NCBI RefSeq assembly: GCF_934202705.1
Contig: NZ_CAKPYE010000011.1
Span: 16,225-80,224 of the forward strand
Direction of reading: 5' to 3'
Source: an uncultured Limosilactobacillus sp.
Lineage (GTDB): Bacteria; Bacillota; Bacilli; Lactobacillales; Lactobacillaceae
Length of the DNA stretch: 64,000 bases
Both the position numbers and the translations under genes were made by a program. This document shows, one piece after another, positions 1-8,467 of the stretch. The notes beneath the pieces are model-generated. The model was given only the letters and a program-made list of their open reading frames with translations. It searched no databases and was not told the DNA's origin. The stretch's first letter is position 1. Each line of letters opens with the position of its first letter.

Positions 1-1
1 T

Positions 2-523
2 AAACCAGGTCAATGGAACTACCTTTGGGTTGTGAACTGGCCAATGTTTGAATATGATGAAGGCTTTGGCAAGTGGATCGCAGCACACCACCCATTCACG
101 ATGTTAAATGAAGAAGATCTTCACTATCTTGAGGATGGTGAAGATCCACACAAGGCGCACGCTCAAAGTTATGATATTATCTTAAATGGTAATGAAATTG
201 GTGGTGGCTCGATCCGGATTCACGACCCGCAAATTCAGGAAAAAGTCTTTAAAGCATTAGGTTACAGTAAGGAAGAGGCTCGTGCCCGGTTTAACTTCTT
301 AATTAAAGGTTTGGAAAATGGAATGCCACCAGAAGGTGGATTAGCCTTTGGCTTTGATCGGTGGGTTATGTTATTAGCTGGTGCGGACAATATTCGTGAT
401 GTGATTCCATTCCCGAAGAACTCGAAGGGAATTGAACCAATGACGGCAGCACCAGGGACTGTTGATCAGGAACAACTTGATGAATTACATGTTGGTGTCA
501 AGGATAATTCGGAAAATAAATAA
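2..523 (+). CDS. aspS: Aspartyl-tRNA synthetase, C-terminal part (5' end outside window)
   Basis: Charges tRNA-Asp with aspartate in the cytoplasm; class II aminoacyl-tRNA synthetase. The reading frame is open from base 2, so only the last 173 residues are present. They include the family stretch [14 protein letters not shown] and the class II motif 3 region [15 protein letters not shown] with its ATP-binding arginine, followed by [10 protein letters not shown] and a short acidic tail. In lactobacilli aspS usually follows hisS, which would lie to the left. It ends before a strong promoter that starts the rpsU unit. Identification is secure from the motif 3 block; AsnRS is less likely because of the bacterial AspRS-type FPKN ending. 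Confidence 0.95.
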   Translation, partial: KPGQWNYLWVVNWPMFEYDEGFGKWIAAHHPFTMLNEEDLHYLEDGEDPHKAHAQSYDIILNGNEIGGGSIRIHDPQIQEKVFKALGYSKEEARARFNFLIKGLENGMPPEGGLAFGFDRWVMLLAGADNIRDVIPFPKNSKGIEPMTAAPGTVDQEQLDELHVGVKDNSENK

Positions 524-540
524 AAAAACTGACTTTTATG

Positions 541-569
541 TTGACGTTGAAAGTTCGGTTGTCTATAAT
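541..569 (+). promoter_or_regulatory. Sigma-A promoter for rpsU
   Basis: TTGACG (541-546) and a perfect TATAAT (564-569) are separated by 17 bases. The transcript would start near 576 and carry a leader of about 70 nt before rpsU. This is one of the best consensus promoters in the window, fitting a highly expressed ribosomal protein gene. Confidence 0.8.
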
Positions 570-647
570 TAAATTCGTAGTGTAAAGACAAGTTTTAATT
601 AGTCGAAACACAGTACGATTTTAAGCTCGGAGGGAGGGGAATTTAAA

Positions 648-833
648 ATGTCAAAGACAGTCGTTCGTAAGAATGAATCTTTAGATGATGCTCTTCGGCG
701 CTTTAAGCGTACGGTTTCACGAAACGGAACTCTTCAAGAATACCGTAAGCGTGAGTTTTATGAAAAGCCTAGCGTAAAACGTAAGTTGAAATCTGAAGCG
801 GCACGTAAGCGTAAAAACAAGCGTCGTCACTAA
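648..833 (+). CDS. rpsU: 30S ribosomal protein S21
   Basis: Small, very basic protein of the 30S subunit, near the site where the mRNA Shine-Dalgarno pairs with 16S rRNA. At 61 residues it is slightly longer than the common 57-58. It has the family opening [19 protein letters not shown] and ends in a lysine/arginine-rich tail (KRKNKRRH). The start ATG is preceded by an unusually long purine-rich Shine-Dalgarno (GGAGGGAGGGG, 630-640). It has its own strong promoter upstream and a terminator-like hairpin directly after the stop, partly separating it from yqeY, its usual Firmicute neighbour. Confidence 0.97.
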   Translation: MSKTVVRKNESLDDALRRFKRTVSRNGTLQEYRKREFYEKPSVKRKLKSEAARKRKNKRRH

Positions 834-840
834 AAATTTG

Positions 841-873
841 AAGCTCCCGGTCAATTGACCAGGGAGCTTTTTG
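841..873 (+). terminator. Rho-independent terminator after rpsU
   Basis: AAGCTCCC pairs with GGGAGCTT around the inner palindrome GGTCAATTGACC, with one bulged A, followed by TTTTTG. It lies between rpsU and yqeY, only 18 bases before the yqeY start, so yqeY is probably expressed by readthrough. Confidence 0.8.
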
Positions 874-890
874 TTAAAGGAGATTATACA

Positions 891-1340
891 ATGAGTTTAC
901 TTGATAATTTAAAAAAAGATATGATTACCGCGATGAAGGCGAAGGATAAAGATACCTTAAGCGTGGTACGGATGTTGAAGGCGTCTGTGCAAAATGAACA
1001 AATTAACCTTGGCCATGAACTAACACCTGATGAAGAAAACGCTTTAATGGCGAAAGAATATAAGCAGCGGAAAGACTCAATGGCTGAATTTGAAAAGGGT
1101 GGTCGTCAAGACTTGGTTGATGCGACCAAAAAAGAAATGGCAGTAGTTGCAAAGTACATTCCGAAGCAATTGAGCACTGCTGAAGTTGAAAAGGTAGTTG
1201 AAGAAACCATTAATGAGGTTGGTGCTACCAGTATGAAAGATTTCGGCAAAGTAATGGGAGCAATCATGCCAAAGGTAAAGGGTAAAGCTGACGGTAAAGT
1301 TGTTAACGAAACTGTAAAAAAAGTTCTTCAAAGTAAATAA
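891..1340 (+). CDS. yqeY: GatB/YqeY domain protein
   Basis: 149-residue cytoplasmic protein resembling the C-terminal YqeY tail domain of the GatB subunit of the tRNA-dependent amidotransferase. A role in tRNA-linked metabolism is suspected for the family, but no reaction is established. Visible family features are MSLLDNLKKDM at the start, SVVRMLKASVQNEQI, YKQRKDS and VAKYIPKQLS. The ATG at 891 is chosen because AAAGGAG sits just before it with suitable spacing. A longer frame to 855 would run through the rpsU terminator stem and is rejected. Downstream of rpsU is its usual place in Firmicutes. It is followed by its own terminator. Confidence 0.9.
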   Translation: MSLLDNLKKDMITAMKAKDKDTLSVVRMLKASVQNEQINLGHELTPDEENALMAKEYKQRKDSMAEFEKGGRQDLVDATKKEMAVVAKYIPKQLSTAEVEKVVEETINEVGATSMKDFGKVMGAIMPKVKGKADGKVVNETVKKVLQSK

Positions 1341-1360
1341 TGCTTAATGTTAATTAGATA

Positions 1361-1392
1361 AAGAGGTCGGGGGATTTACCCGACCTCTTTAC
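1361..1392 (+). terminator. Rho-independent terminator after yqeY
   Basis: AAGAGGTCGGG pairs with CCCGACCTCTT across a short loop and runs into a T stretch. It closes the rpsU-yqeY unit. The T run also overlaps a possible -35 for the next gene. Confidence 0.85.
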
Positions 1393-1418
1393 TATTTGTA
1401 GAGCAATAATGATATAAT
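1388..1418 (+). promoter_or_regulatory. Possible promoter for the phoH-ybeY-dgkA-era-recO unit
   Basis: A perfect TATAAT at 1413-1418 lies 19 bases after TTTACT (1388-1393). The spacing is longer than ideal and the -35 overlaps the end of the preceding terminator, so the -35 assignment is uncertain. The -10 itself is convincing in position. Confidence 0.5.
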
Positions 1419-1445
1419 TAGAAAAAAAGTAAAGGAGCAATGTTT

Positions 1446-2423
1446 TTGGCAGCGGATGCAAAAAAGATTACGATGAGTTTTGAGATTGAGAATCCCCAAG
1501 TTGAAGTGGGATTATTAGGAACTCAGGATAAGTATGTTGCCCTCTTTGAAGAAGGGATGAACGTGACAGTTAATCCGTTCGGCAATGAATTAAAAGTCAC
1601 TGGTGAACAAGAGGATGTTCATCTCACAATTCAGGTTCTTCAAGCCTTGGTGGATTTACTTACCCAGGGAATAATGATCAGCAGTACTGATATTGTTAGT
1701 GCGATGAAGATGGCTCATCGGGGAACCTTAAAATACTTTGGCGATCTGTATAACGAAAAAATTATTAATGATCGAAAGGGGCGGCCAATCCGAGTAAAAA
1801 ACTTTGGTCAGCGCCAATATGTTCATTCCATGAAGGATAATGACATTACTTTTGGAATTGGTCCTGCTGGGACTGGAAAAACGTATTTGGCTGTAGCGAT
1901 GGCGATTGCTGCCCTTAAACGGGGTGAAGTCGAGCGACTCGTCTTAACACGACCAGCAGTAGAAGCAGGAGAGAGCCTTGGCTTTTTACCTGGCGATTTA
2001 AAAGAAAAAGTGGATCCATATTTACGTCCGATTTATGATGCTTTGAACAGTATCTTTGGTGCTGACCATACAGAGCGTTTAATGGAACGTGATGTAATTG
2101 AAATTGCGCCACTAGCTTATATGCGTGGACGAACATTGGATAATGCATTCGTGATTCTGGACGAGGCACAAAATACCACTAATGCGCAAATGAAAATGTT
2201 TTTAACACGGCTGGGCTTTGGGTCAAAGATGGTCGTAAATGGAGATGTTTCACAAATTGATTTACCCCATGGTTCGCGCAGTGGCCTAATTAGTGCACAG
2301 AAAATTCTATCCGGGGTCCCTTCCATTGATTTTGTTCATTTTAGTGCTGAAGATGTCGTTCGACATCCAGTAGTGGCAAAAATTATTACTGCTTATGAAG
2401 AGCACGCTGACCAGGAGAAATAA
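1446..2423 (+). CDS. phoH: PhoH-family ATPase
   Basis: Cytoplasmic P-loop ATPase of the PhoH family, linked by family knowledge to RNA metabolism and ribosome maturation; its exact substrate is unsettled. About 325 residues. A small N-terminal region is followed by a Walker A motif GPAGTGKT near residues 139-146 and a Walker B/DEAQ motif VILDEAQNTT about 90 residues later. The TTG at 1446 is preferred over the ATG at 1440 because AAAGGAG (1431-1437) ends only 2 bases before the ATG but 8 before the TTG. It heads a tight unit with ybeY, dgkA, era and recO, the usual Firmicute cluster. Confidence 0.93.
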   Translation: MAADAKKITMSFEIENPQVEVGLLGTQDKYVALFEEGMNVTVNPFGNELKVTGEQEDVHLTIQVLQALVDLLTQGIMISSTDIVSAMKMAHRGTLKYFGDLYNEKIINDRKGRPIRVKNFGQRQYVHSMKDNDITFGIGPAGTGKTYLAVAMAIAALKRGEVERLVLTRPAVEAGESLGFLPGDLKEKVDPYLRPIYDALNSIFGADHTERLMERDVIEIAPLAYMRGRTLDNAFVILDEAQNTTNAQMKMFLTRLGFGSKMVVNGDVSQIDLPHGSRSGLISAQKILSGVPSIDFVHFSAEDVVRHPVVAKIITAYEEHADQEK

Positions 2424-2425
2424 AC

Positions 2426-2899
2426 ATGGAATTAGAAATATATGACCATACAGAAGGACAATTAACGGATCATCAATACCAACTTGCAAAAGATTTACTA
2501 AATTTTGCGGCGAAAAAGTTACAGTTAACTGACCGTGATGAGATATCATTAACCTTTGTGCGGAATCCGGAGATTAAAGAAATTAATGCAAAGTATCGGG
2601 GAGTTGATCGCGCTACCGATGTGATTTCTTTTGCAATTAATGATGGTGATGAGGACATTGTGATTGACGAGACAGTCGCAGCAGAGTTGCCTCATGATTT
2701 AGGCGATCTTTTTATTTCGGTTGATAAAGTCAGAGAGCAAGCACTATTTCTAGGACATTCGACAGATCGAGAATTGGGATTTTTAGTAGTGCATGGATTT
2801 TTACATCTGAATGGTTACGATCATGAGCAACCGGAAGACGAAAAGAAAATGTTTAGCTTACAGGAGAAGATTTTAGATGAATATGGACTCACCAGATAA
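2426..2899 (+). CDS. ybeY: Endoribonuclease YbeY (rRNA maturation factor)
   Basis: Zinc-dependent single-strand endoribonuclease needed for 16S rRNA 3'-end processing and 70S quality control. The 157-residue protein carries the diagnostic motif HGFLHLNGYDH (about residues 123-133), whose three histidines bind the metal. It starts 2 bases after the phoH stop and its 3' end overlaps dgkA by 23 bases, so the genes are translationally linked. Length and position are normal for the family. Confidence 0.96.
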   Translation: MELEIYDHTEGQLTDHQYQLAKDLLNFAAKKLQLTDRDEISLTFVRNPEIKEINAKYRGVDRATDVISFAINDGDEDIVIDETVAAELPHDLGDLFISVDKVREQALFLGHSTDRELGFLVVHGFLHLNGYDHEQPEDEKKMFSLQEKILDEYGLTR

Positions 2900-3278
2900 G
2901 CAAACAAGTAAAAATCATCGATTGTGTCAGGCAATGCGTCATTCAATTCACGGAATCTGGATGGTGATTTCACAGGAACGTAATATGCGATATCATATTG
3001 CAGCTAGTGTGATTGTGATCGTTGCTGGTTTATGTTTTAAATTACTGCCGTGGGAATGGCTTTGGTTATTTTTAGCCATTTTTACGGTTTTTTCTGCAGA
3101 ATTTATGAATACGGTGGCAGAAACGTTTTGCGATTTAATGGTTGGCCATCAGTTTAATGTCAATGTTAAAAAAATTAAGGATGTATCAGCAGGGGCGGTT
3201 TTAATTGCTGCACTGTTTGCGGTAATCGTTGGATTAATTATTTTTGGACCGCGATTGATCGAATTGTTAGGGAGGTAG
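2877..3278 (+). CDS. dgkA: Diacylglycerol/undecaprenol kinase family membrane protein
   Basis: Integral membrane kinase. In Gram-positive bacteria this family mainly phosphorylates undecaprenol, feeding the lipid carrier of cell-wall synthesis. The 133 residues have a basic amphipathic N-terminus and about three hydrophobic helices. The conserved catalytic block [14 protein letters not shown] and the later [12 protein letters not shown] are both present. The start overlaps ybeY; AGGAG lies 10 bases upstream of ATG 2877, and a second ATG at 2883 is possible. It is followed directly by era, as in other Firmicutes. The choice between undecaprenol and diacylglycerol as substrate is inferred from the family. 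Confidence 0.92.
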   Translation: MNMDSPDKQTSKNHRLCQAMRHSIHGIWMVISQERNMRYHIAASVIVIVAGLCFKLLPWEWLWLFLAIFTVFSAEFMNTVAETFCDLMVGHQFNVNVKKIKDVSAGAVLIAALFAVIVGLIIFGPRLIELLGR

Positions 3279-3280
3279 CA

Positions 3281-4186
3281 ATGGATAAACAAGAGTTTCA
3301 TTCAGGGTTTGTTGCGTTGATTGGCCGGCCAAATGTTGGTAAATCGACTTTGTTAAATTATATTGTTGGTCAAAAAGTGGCAATCATGAGTAATGTTGCA
3401 CAAACGACGCGTAATAAGATTCAAGGTATTTATACCACGGATGATGCCCAGATTGTGTTTATTGATACGCCAGGCGTTCATAAGCCACGAACTAAGCTCG
3501 GTGATTTTATGGAGCGTTCTACGATGTCAGCACTGGCTGAAGTTGATGCCGTTTTGTATGTTGTTGCGGCAGATGAAAAACGCGGGCCCGGTGATGACTT
3601 CATTATTAACCACTTAAAAGATATTCAGCGACCAATTTATTTAGTCGTTAATAAGATTGATACCGTTCATCCAAATGAGTTACCAGAGGTTGTTGATCAA
3701 TATAAGGATTCGTTACCATTTAAAGAGATAGTGCCAGTATCTGCTTTGCAGGGGAACAATGTGAATACTTTGATGAACGAATTGGTGCAAGATTTACCGG
3801 AAGGTCCGCAATATTATCCAAGCGATCAAATTTCAGACCATCCAGAACGATTTGTGATTGCAGAGATGATTCGTGAAAAGGTCTTTCAACTAACTCGTGA
3901 GGAAGTTCCGCATTCAGTAGCTATTGATGTTACTTCAATTAAGCGAGATGATCGTGAAACGGTTCATATTAGTGCCAATATTATTGTGGAACGACCCGGC
4001 CAAAAGGGAATTATTATTGGCAAAAAGGGTCAAATGTTAAAGAAAATTGGTCAAATGGCACGTCAAGATATTGAACATCTGCTAGGTGATCATGTTTATC
4101 TACAGTTATGGGTTAAAGTAGTTCCAGGTTGGCGTGATAAATCAGCGATGCTGAAGGATTATGGTTACCGTAAGACTGATTATTAG
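3281..4186 (+). CDS. era: GTPase Era
   Basis: Essential Ras-like GTPase that binds the 3' end of 16S rRNA during 30S assembly. The 301 residues show G1 GRPNVGKS (15-22), G3 DTPG (about 62-65), G4 NKID (about 124-127) and a C-terminal KH RNA-binding domain with the signature [20 protein letters not shown] lies just before the ATG. The gene sits 2 bases after dgkA and near ybeY, which acts in the same 16S maturation step. Confidence 0.97.
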   Translation: MDKQEFHSGFVALIGRPNVGKSTLLNYIVGQKVAIMSNVAQTTRNKIQGIYTTDDAQIVFIDTPGVHKPRTKLGDFMERSTMSALAEVDAVLYVVAADEKRGPGDDFIINHLKDIQRPIYLVVNKIDTVHPNELPEVVDQYKDSLPFKEIVPVSALQGNNVNTLMNELVQDLPEGPQYYPSDQISDHPERFVIAEMIREKVFQLTREEVPHSVAIDVTSIKRDDRETVHISANIIVERPGQKGIIIGKKGQMLKKIGQMARQDIEHLLGDHVYLQLWVKVVPGWRDKSAMLKDYGYRKTDY

Positions 4187-4203
4187 GAGAAGAGGTGAGC
4201 TGA

Positions 4204-4983
4204 TTGGCGCACATTAATGAGCCTTTTAATGGAATAATCATGAATCGTCGTGATTATCGAGAACGTGATCAGCTTGTCAAGATTCTGACTAATAAGCAAG
4301 GACCTTCAATGTTCTTAGTGCGTGGCGCACGACGCAAGAATTTTAAAATGGCTAGTGATATTCTCCCATTTACTTATGGTCGTTATGTTGGAATGCTTTC
4401 GCCAGATCAGTTAAACTACATTGTTGCTGCTCAGGAAACGCATCAGTTGTATCAGATTGGTGATGACCTTTTGGCGAATGCCTATGCAACGTTTATTTTA
4501 GAGCTGGCTGATCGTGCTTTTGATGATGGCCACGATATTGGGGCTTGGTATGACCAGATTTTAGCAGCGCTGAAATTAATTAATGATCATCAGGATCCGC
4601 AAGTAGTTGCCAATGTTCTCGAAGTTCAGCTCTTAGGACGATTTGGTGTGATGCCCGAATGGCGACATTGTGTCGTATGTGGGAAGACACAAAAATTAAT
4701 GGACTATTCAGAGGCGGATGGCGGATTACTGTGTGTGAATCATTGGGATCATGATCCGCACCGCTTACATTTGGACTCCAAGACTATTAATTATCTGCGG
4801 TTTTTTGCTACACTTAACTTGCAAAAAGTCGACCAAATTCAAGTTGATAAATTAGTCAAACGTAACTTACGTTGGGCCTTAGATAAAATTTATGGTGACC
4901 AGGTTGGATTACGGTTGAAGAGCAAGCGGTTTATTGATCAAATGGGTGAGTGGACGACTGAATTAAAGAATTGTCGACAGTAA
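4204..4983 (+). CDS. recO: DNA repair protein RecO
   Basis: Recombination mediator that, with RecR, loads RecA onto SSB-coated single-stranded DNA. The 259 residues have an N-terminal OB-like domain (FNGIIMNRRDYRERDQLVKILT) and a helical C-terminal part with a zinc-type motif CVVC near residues 156-159 and a further C-x2-H near residue 177. The start is TTG at 4204 with GAGGTGAG upstream; no better ATG exists at the family-typical position. It closes the phoH-era unit and is followed by the separate glyQS promoter. Confidence 0.93.
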   Translation: MAHINEPFNGIIMNRRDYRERDQLVKILTNKQGPSMFLVRGARRKNFKMASDILPFTYGRYVGMLSPDQLNYIVAAQETHQLYQIGDDLLANAYATFILELADRAFDDGHDIGAWYDQILAALKLINDHQDPQVVANVLEVQLLGRFGVMPEWRHCVVCGKTQKLMDYSEADGGLLCVNHWDHDPHRLHLDSKTINYLRFFATLNLQKVDQIQVDKLVKRNLRWALDKIYGDQVGLRLKSKRFIDQMGEWTTELKNCRQ

Positions 4984-4998
4984 AATCTGTAATTTAAA

Positions 4999-5026
4999 TT
5001 GACTTTTAGGATTAGGGTTGTATTAT
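4999..5026 (+). promoter_or_regulatory. Promoter for the T-box/glyQS transcript
   Basis: TTGACT (4999-5004) and TATTAT (5021-5026) are 16 bases apart, directly after recO and just before the T-box leader. Confidence 0.65.
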
Positions 5027-5032
5027 TAACAA

Positions 5033-5249
5033 GTGTAAATTAAATGAATTTTAACGATGACGAAGAGACTGATTGGTTAAGTTTTGACAGCGAGCGGAGG
5101 GAAGTGTGAGCTTCGTAAACGCGCCTTTTCAGTGGCACTTTATCAGTGAATTTAAATTAAGCTGTTTCGTAGGCACTACGGAAAAGCAGGGTGGAACCGC
5201 GATTTAATTCGTCCCTGTGATGGTTAAAGCCATTGCAGGGATTTTTTTA
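5033..5249 (+). promoter_or_regulatory. Glycine T-box riboswitch leader
   Basis: Leader RNA that senses uncharged tRNA-Gly and switches transcription of glyQS. The diagnostic T-box sequence AGCAGGGTGGAACCGCG lies near 5185-5201. It is followed by a terminator hairpin (CCCTG...CAGGG enclosing ATGG...CCAT) and a run of seven T ending at 5247. A purine-rich AGCGAGCGGAGGGAAGTG element near 5090 fits Stem I. The specifier codon was not assigned with certainty; glycine specificity is inferred from the downstream glyQS genes. Confidence 0.9.
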
Positions 5250-5266
5250 TTGAAAGGGGTAGAAGA

Positions 5267-6262
5267 ATGTCACAAAAATTAACCGTGCAAAAAATTATTT
5301 TTACACTAGAACAATATTGGGCAGATCAAGGTTGTATGTTGATGCAGGCGTATGACAATGAAAAAGGTGCAGGGACGATGAGTCCTTATACCTTTCTTCG
5401 GGCAATCGGGCCAGAACCATGGAATGTTGCTTACGTTGAGCCGTCACGTCGACCAGCAGATGGTCGCTATGGTGAAAATCCAAACCGACTGTACCAACAT
5501 CACCAGTTTCAAGTTTTGATGAAGCCTTCACCGGATAATATTCAAGAACTTTACCTGGGGAGTTTACGTAAGCTTGGCATCGAACCGTTAGAGCATGATA
5601 TTCGGTTTGTTGAAGATAACTGGGAAAATCCTTCAATGGGTTGTGCAGGTGTTGGTTGGGAAGTCTGGCTTGACGGAATGGAAGTTACCCAATTTACCTA
5701 CTTCCAAGTAGTTGGTGAGTTAGCGATGAATCCTGTGGCATCCGAAGTTACCTATGGATTAGAGCGATTAGCAGAATACATTCAAAATGTTGACTCGGTT
5801 TATGATTTGGAATGGGCAGATGGGGTGCTCTATGGTGATATTTTTAAAGAACCAGAATACGAACATTCCAAGTATGCCTTCGAAGAAAGCAACCAAGAAA
5901 TGTTGCTAAACGCATTTAATAATTATGAAAGTGAAGCCAAACGGTTAATCAAATTAGGACTTGTTCACCCGGCATATGATTACGTTTTAAAGTGTAGTCA
6001 TACTTTTAACCTTCTAGATGCGCGCGGTGCAGTTTCAGTTACTGAACGAGCGGGTTATCTTCATCGAATTCGAATTATGGCAAAATCAATTGCTAAAGCA
6101 TTTGTTGAGGAACGGCGAAAGCGTGGTTTCCCACTAATTCATGATGAAAAACAGCGACAAGCAATCGTTGCTGAATACACTAAGAAAGCTGAAAAGGCTA
6201 AGGAGCGAGCAGCTAAAAAGGCTGCTAAGCAAGCCAAGAAATCAGCAAAGGGGGATAAGTAA
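5267..6262 (+). CDS. glyQ: Glycyl-tRNA synthetase alpha subunit
   Basis: Catalytic subunit of the bacterial alpha2beta2 glycyl-tRNA synthetase (class II). The 331 residues contain the family stretches [24 protein letters not shown] (start), [22 protein letters not shown] and [19 protein letters not shown]. The last 30 or so residues are an unusual lysine/alanine-rich, probably helical tail beyond the usual end near residue 300. GAAAGG precedes the ATG. It is controlled by the T-box upstream and is one base from glyS. Confidence 0.97.
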   Translation: MSQKLTVQKIIFTLEQYWADQGCMLMQAYDNEKGAGTMSPYTFLRAIGPEPWNVAYVEPSRRPADGRYGENPNRLYQHHQFQVLMKPSPDNIQELYLGSLRKLGIEPLEHDIRFVEDNWENPSMGCAGVGWEVWLDGMEVTQFTYFQVVGELAMNPVASEVTYGLERLAEYIQNVDSVYDLEWADGVLYGDIFKEPEYEHSKYAFEESNQEMLLNAFNNYESEAKRLIKLGLVHPAYDYVLKCSHTFNLLDARGAVSVTERAGYLHRIRIMAKSIAKAFVEERRKRGFPLIHDEKQRQAIVAEYTKKAEKAKERAAKKAAKQAKKSAKGDK

Positions 6263-6263
6263 A

Positions 6264-8336
6264 ATGGCTAATTCATACTTACTAGAAGTTGGGGTTGAGG
6301 AAATGCCAGCTCACGTCGTAACCCCAAGCATTCACCAATTACATGAACGTGTAGCTAAATATTTAAAAGAACAACGAATTAACTTTCAAGAGATTAAGGA
6401 GTTTGCTACACCACGGCGGCTAGCACTGTTGATTCACGGATTGGATGATCAACAACCTGATATCGATGAGTCTGTGAAGGGACCAGCAAAAAAAATTGCT
6501 CAAGACCAAGAAGGTAATTGGACCAAAGCAGCGATTGGCTTTACGCGTGGTCAAGGTGCTTCCGTGGACGATATCGAATTTAAGGAAGTTAAGGGAACAG
6601 AGTATGTTTTTGTAGAGAAGCATATTACTGGGAAACCAGTTGCCGAGGTATTACAAGGCCTTCCCAAAGTAATTACTGCTATGAACTTCCCTACTTTGAT
6701 GAAGTGGGGTTATCATAACCTACAATTTATTCGACCAATTCGTTGGCTAGTATCATTGCTCAATGATGAAGTGGTACCATTCAAAATTTTGGATGTTGAA
6801 GCAGGCCGTGAGACTCAAGGGCACCGTTTTCTTGGTCATCCTGTTGACATTGCCACAGCTGATGATTATGAATCAGCATTACATGATGATTTTGTAATTG
6901 CTGATCAGGATAAACGAAAAGCGTTAATTAAAGACCAAATCACAGAAATCATCAACCAACATCAATGGCAAATTGATTGGGACGCGGATTTGCTTGAAGA
7001 AGTCAATAATTTAGTTGAATGGCCAACGGCTTTTGCTGGTTCGTTTGACGAAAAATACTTAGCGCTTCCTGAGCCGGTGTTAATTACTTCGATGAAAGAT
7101 AACCAACGCTTCTTCTGTCTCCGTGATCAAAATGGTAAACTATTGCCGCATTTTATTTCAGTTCGCAATGGTAACCGTGAATATTTGGAGAATGTGATTA
7201 AAGGAAATGAACGAGTATTAGTCCCACGACTGGAAGATGCACAATTCTTTTATGATGAAGATCAAAAGATCACAATTGACCAATACGTTCAGCGTTTGCA
7301 AAGGGTTAGTTTCCACGATCAGATCAGTTCAATGGCCGATAAAATGGCCCGAACGGCGATTATCGCTGACTTACTTGCTGAAAAGCTCAACCTTTCAGCT
7401 GAAGAATGGGCCGATTTAAAGCGAGCAGCTAAAATTTATAAGTTTGACCTAACCACTCAAATGGTTGGTGAGTTTGCTGAATTGCAAGGTGTAATGGGTG
7501 AAATATATGCTAAGCTATTTGGTGAAAAAGATGATGTTGCAGTAGCCATTCGCGAACATTATATGCCAACTTCTGCTGAAGGGAAGCTTCCTCAAACGAA
7601 GATTGGTGCGATTTTAGCAATTGCTGATAAGTTGGATAGTATTTTCAGCTTTTTCGGTGCTGGGATGGTTCCATCCGGTTCCAATGATCCATACGCTTTA
7701 CGGCGGCAAGCATATGGAATTGTCCGTATTGTTGCGGATCGTCAGTGGCATTTACCACTACTTAACATGCAAGAAGCGGTTGCCGATCGCATTCAAAAAT
7801 CCGGAATGAAGTTGAAATTTAACTATTTAAAGAATGCTAACCAGGTTAAGACTTTCTTTATGGATCGACTAAAACAATTCTTGGCTGGAGAAAAGATGCG
7901 TCATGATATTATTGACACTGTGACAGATACAAATCAGGTCGACTTGGTTAATATTATGGAGGCCGCTGACGCTATTAATAGCCAAAAGGATGACCCTCAA
8001 TTTAAGGATAATATTGAAGCCTTAACGCGGGTGATTAGGATTGATCAAAAGGGTCAGTCAACTATGAAAAAGGTTGATCCATCATTATTCCAAAATCTAT
8101 CTGAAAAGCGGATGTATGAAGCGGTACATGCACTACAAAGTCAATTTGCTGGATTAAACATGGCTGAAGCTTTGCACCAATTACGCACTTTGGCTCCAGT
8201 GATTACCAAGTATTTTGATGAAAATATGATTATGGATAAGAATGAGCAGGTTAAAAATAATCGGTTAGTACAACTTCATCAAATTGCCCAAATGGCTCAA
8301 ACTTTTGGAAATCTCAATCAGCTAATTGTTAAGTAA
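6264..8336 (+). CDS. glyS: Glycyl-tRNA synthetase beta subunit
   Basis: tRNA-binding subunit of the heterotetrameric glycyl-tRNA synthetase. From ATG 6264 it is 690 residues, the normal family length, beginning MANSYLLEVGVEEMPAHV. The open frame extends further upstream into glyQ, but the family start and the one-base spacing to the glyQ stop fix 6264. Shine-Dalgarno AGGGGGA lies inside the end of glyQ. It contains the characteristic VEEMPA, TPRRLAL and MKWGYHNLQFIRPIRW segments, an HD-like middle region and a C-terminal anticodon-binding domain. Co-transcribed with glyQ. Confidence 0.97.
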   Translation: MANSYLLEVGVEEMPAHVVTPSIHQLHERVAKYLKEQRINFQEIKEFATPRRLALLIHGLDDQQPDIDESVKGPAKKIAQDQEGNWTKAAIGFTRGQGASVDDIEFKEVKGTEYVFVEKHITGKPVAEVLQGLPKVITAMNFPTLMKWGYHNLQFIRPIRWLVSLLNDEVVPFKILDVEAGRETQGHRFLGHPVDIATADDYESALHDDFVIADQDKRKALIKDQITEIINQHQWQIDWDADLLEEVNNLVEWPTAFAGSFDEKYLALPEPVLITSMKDNQRFFCLRDQNGKLLPHFISVRNGNREYLENVIKGNERVLVPRLEDAQFFYDEDQKITIDQYVQRLQRVSFHDQISSMADKMARTAIIADLLAEKLNLSAEEWADLKRAAKIYKFDLTTQMVGEFAELQGVMGEIYAKLFGEKDDVAVAIREHYMPTSAEGKLPQTKIGAILAIADKLDSIFSFFGAGMVPSGSNDPYALRRQAYGIVRIVADRQWHLPLLNMQEAVADRIQKSGMKLKFNYLKNANQVKTFFMDRLKQFLAGEKMRHDIIDTVTDTNQVDLVNIMEAADAINSQKDDPQFKDNIEALTRVIRIDQKGQSTMKKVDPSLFQNLSEKRMYEAVHALQSQFAGLNMAEALHQLRTLAPVITKYFDENMIMDKNEQVKNNRLVQLHQIAQMAQTFGNLNQLIVK

Positions 8337-8400
8337 TTACTTGGCTTGTTATCAAAAATGTGGTAATATGTTATTTAGTTAAATAAGGCGTTAAGTAATA

Positions 8401-8433
8401 AAAGGTCGCAATCCATTCTGGAAAGCGACCTTT
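8401..8433 (+). terminator. Hairpin between glyS and dnaG
   Basis: AAAGGTCGC pairs perfectly with GCGACCTTT over a 15-base loop. Only three T follow, so termination may be partial. It lies in the 131-base gap between the glyQS and dnaG-rpoD units. Confidence 0.55.
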
Positions 8434-8467
8434 CGTAACTATTATCTTCAATGACAGGAGGCACAGA

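Noticed and set aside
855..890. Longer yqeY frame from 855
   Set aside because: It would translate the terminator hairpin and the Shine-Dalgarno of the real start at 891.
5301..5636. 111-codon minus-strand frame
   Set aside because: Antisense to the conserved core of glyQ, no start signals.
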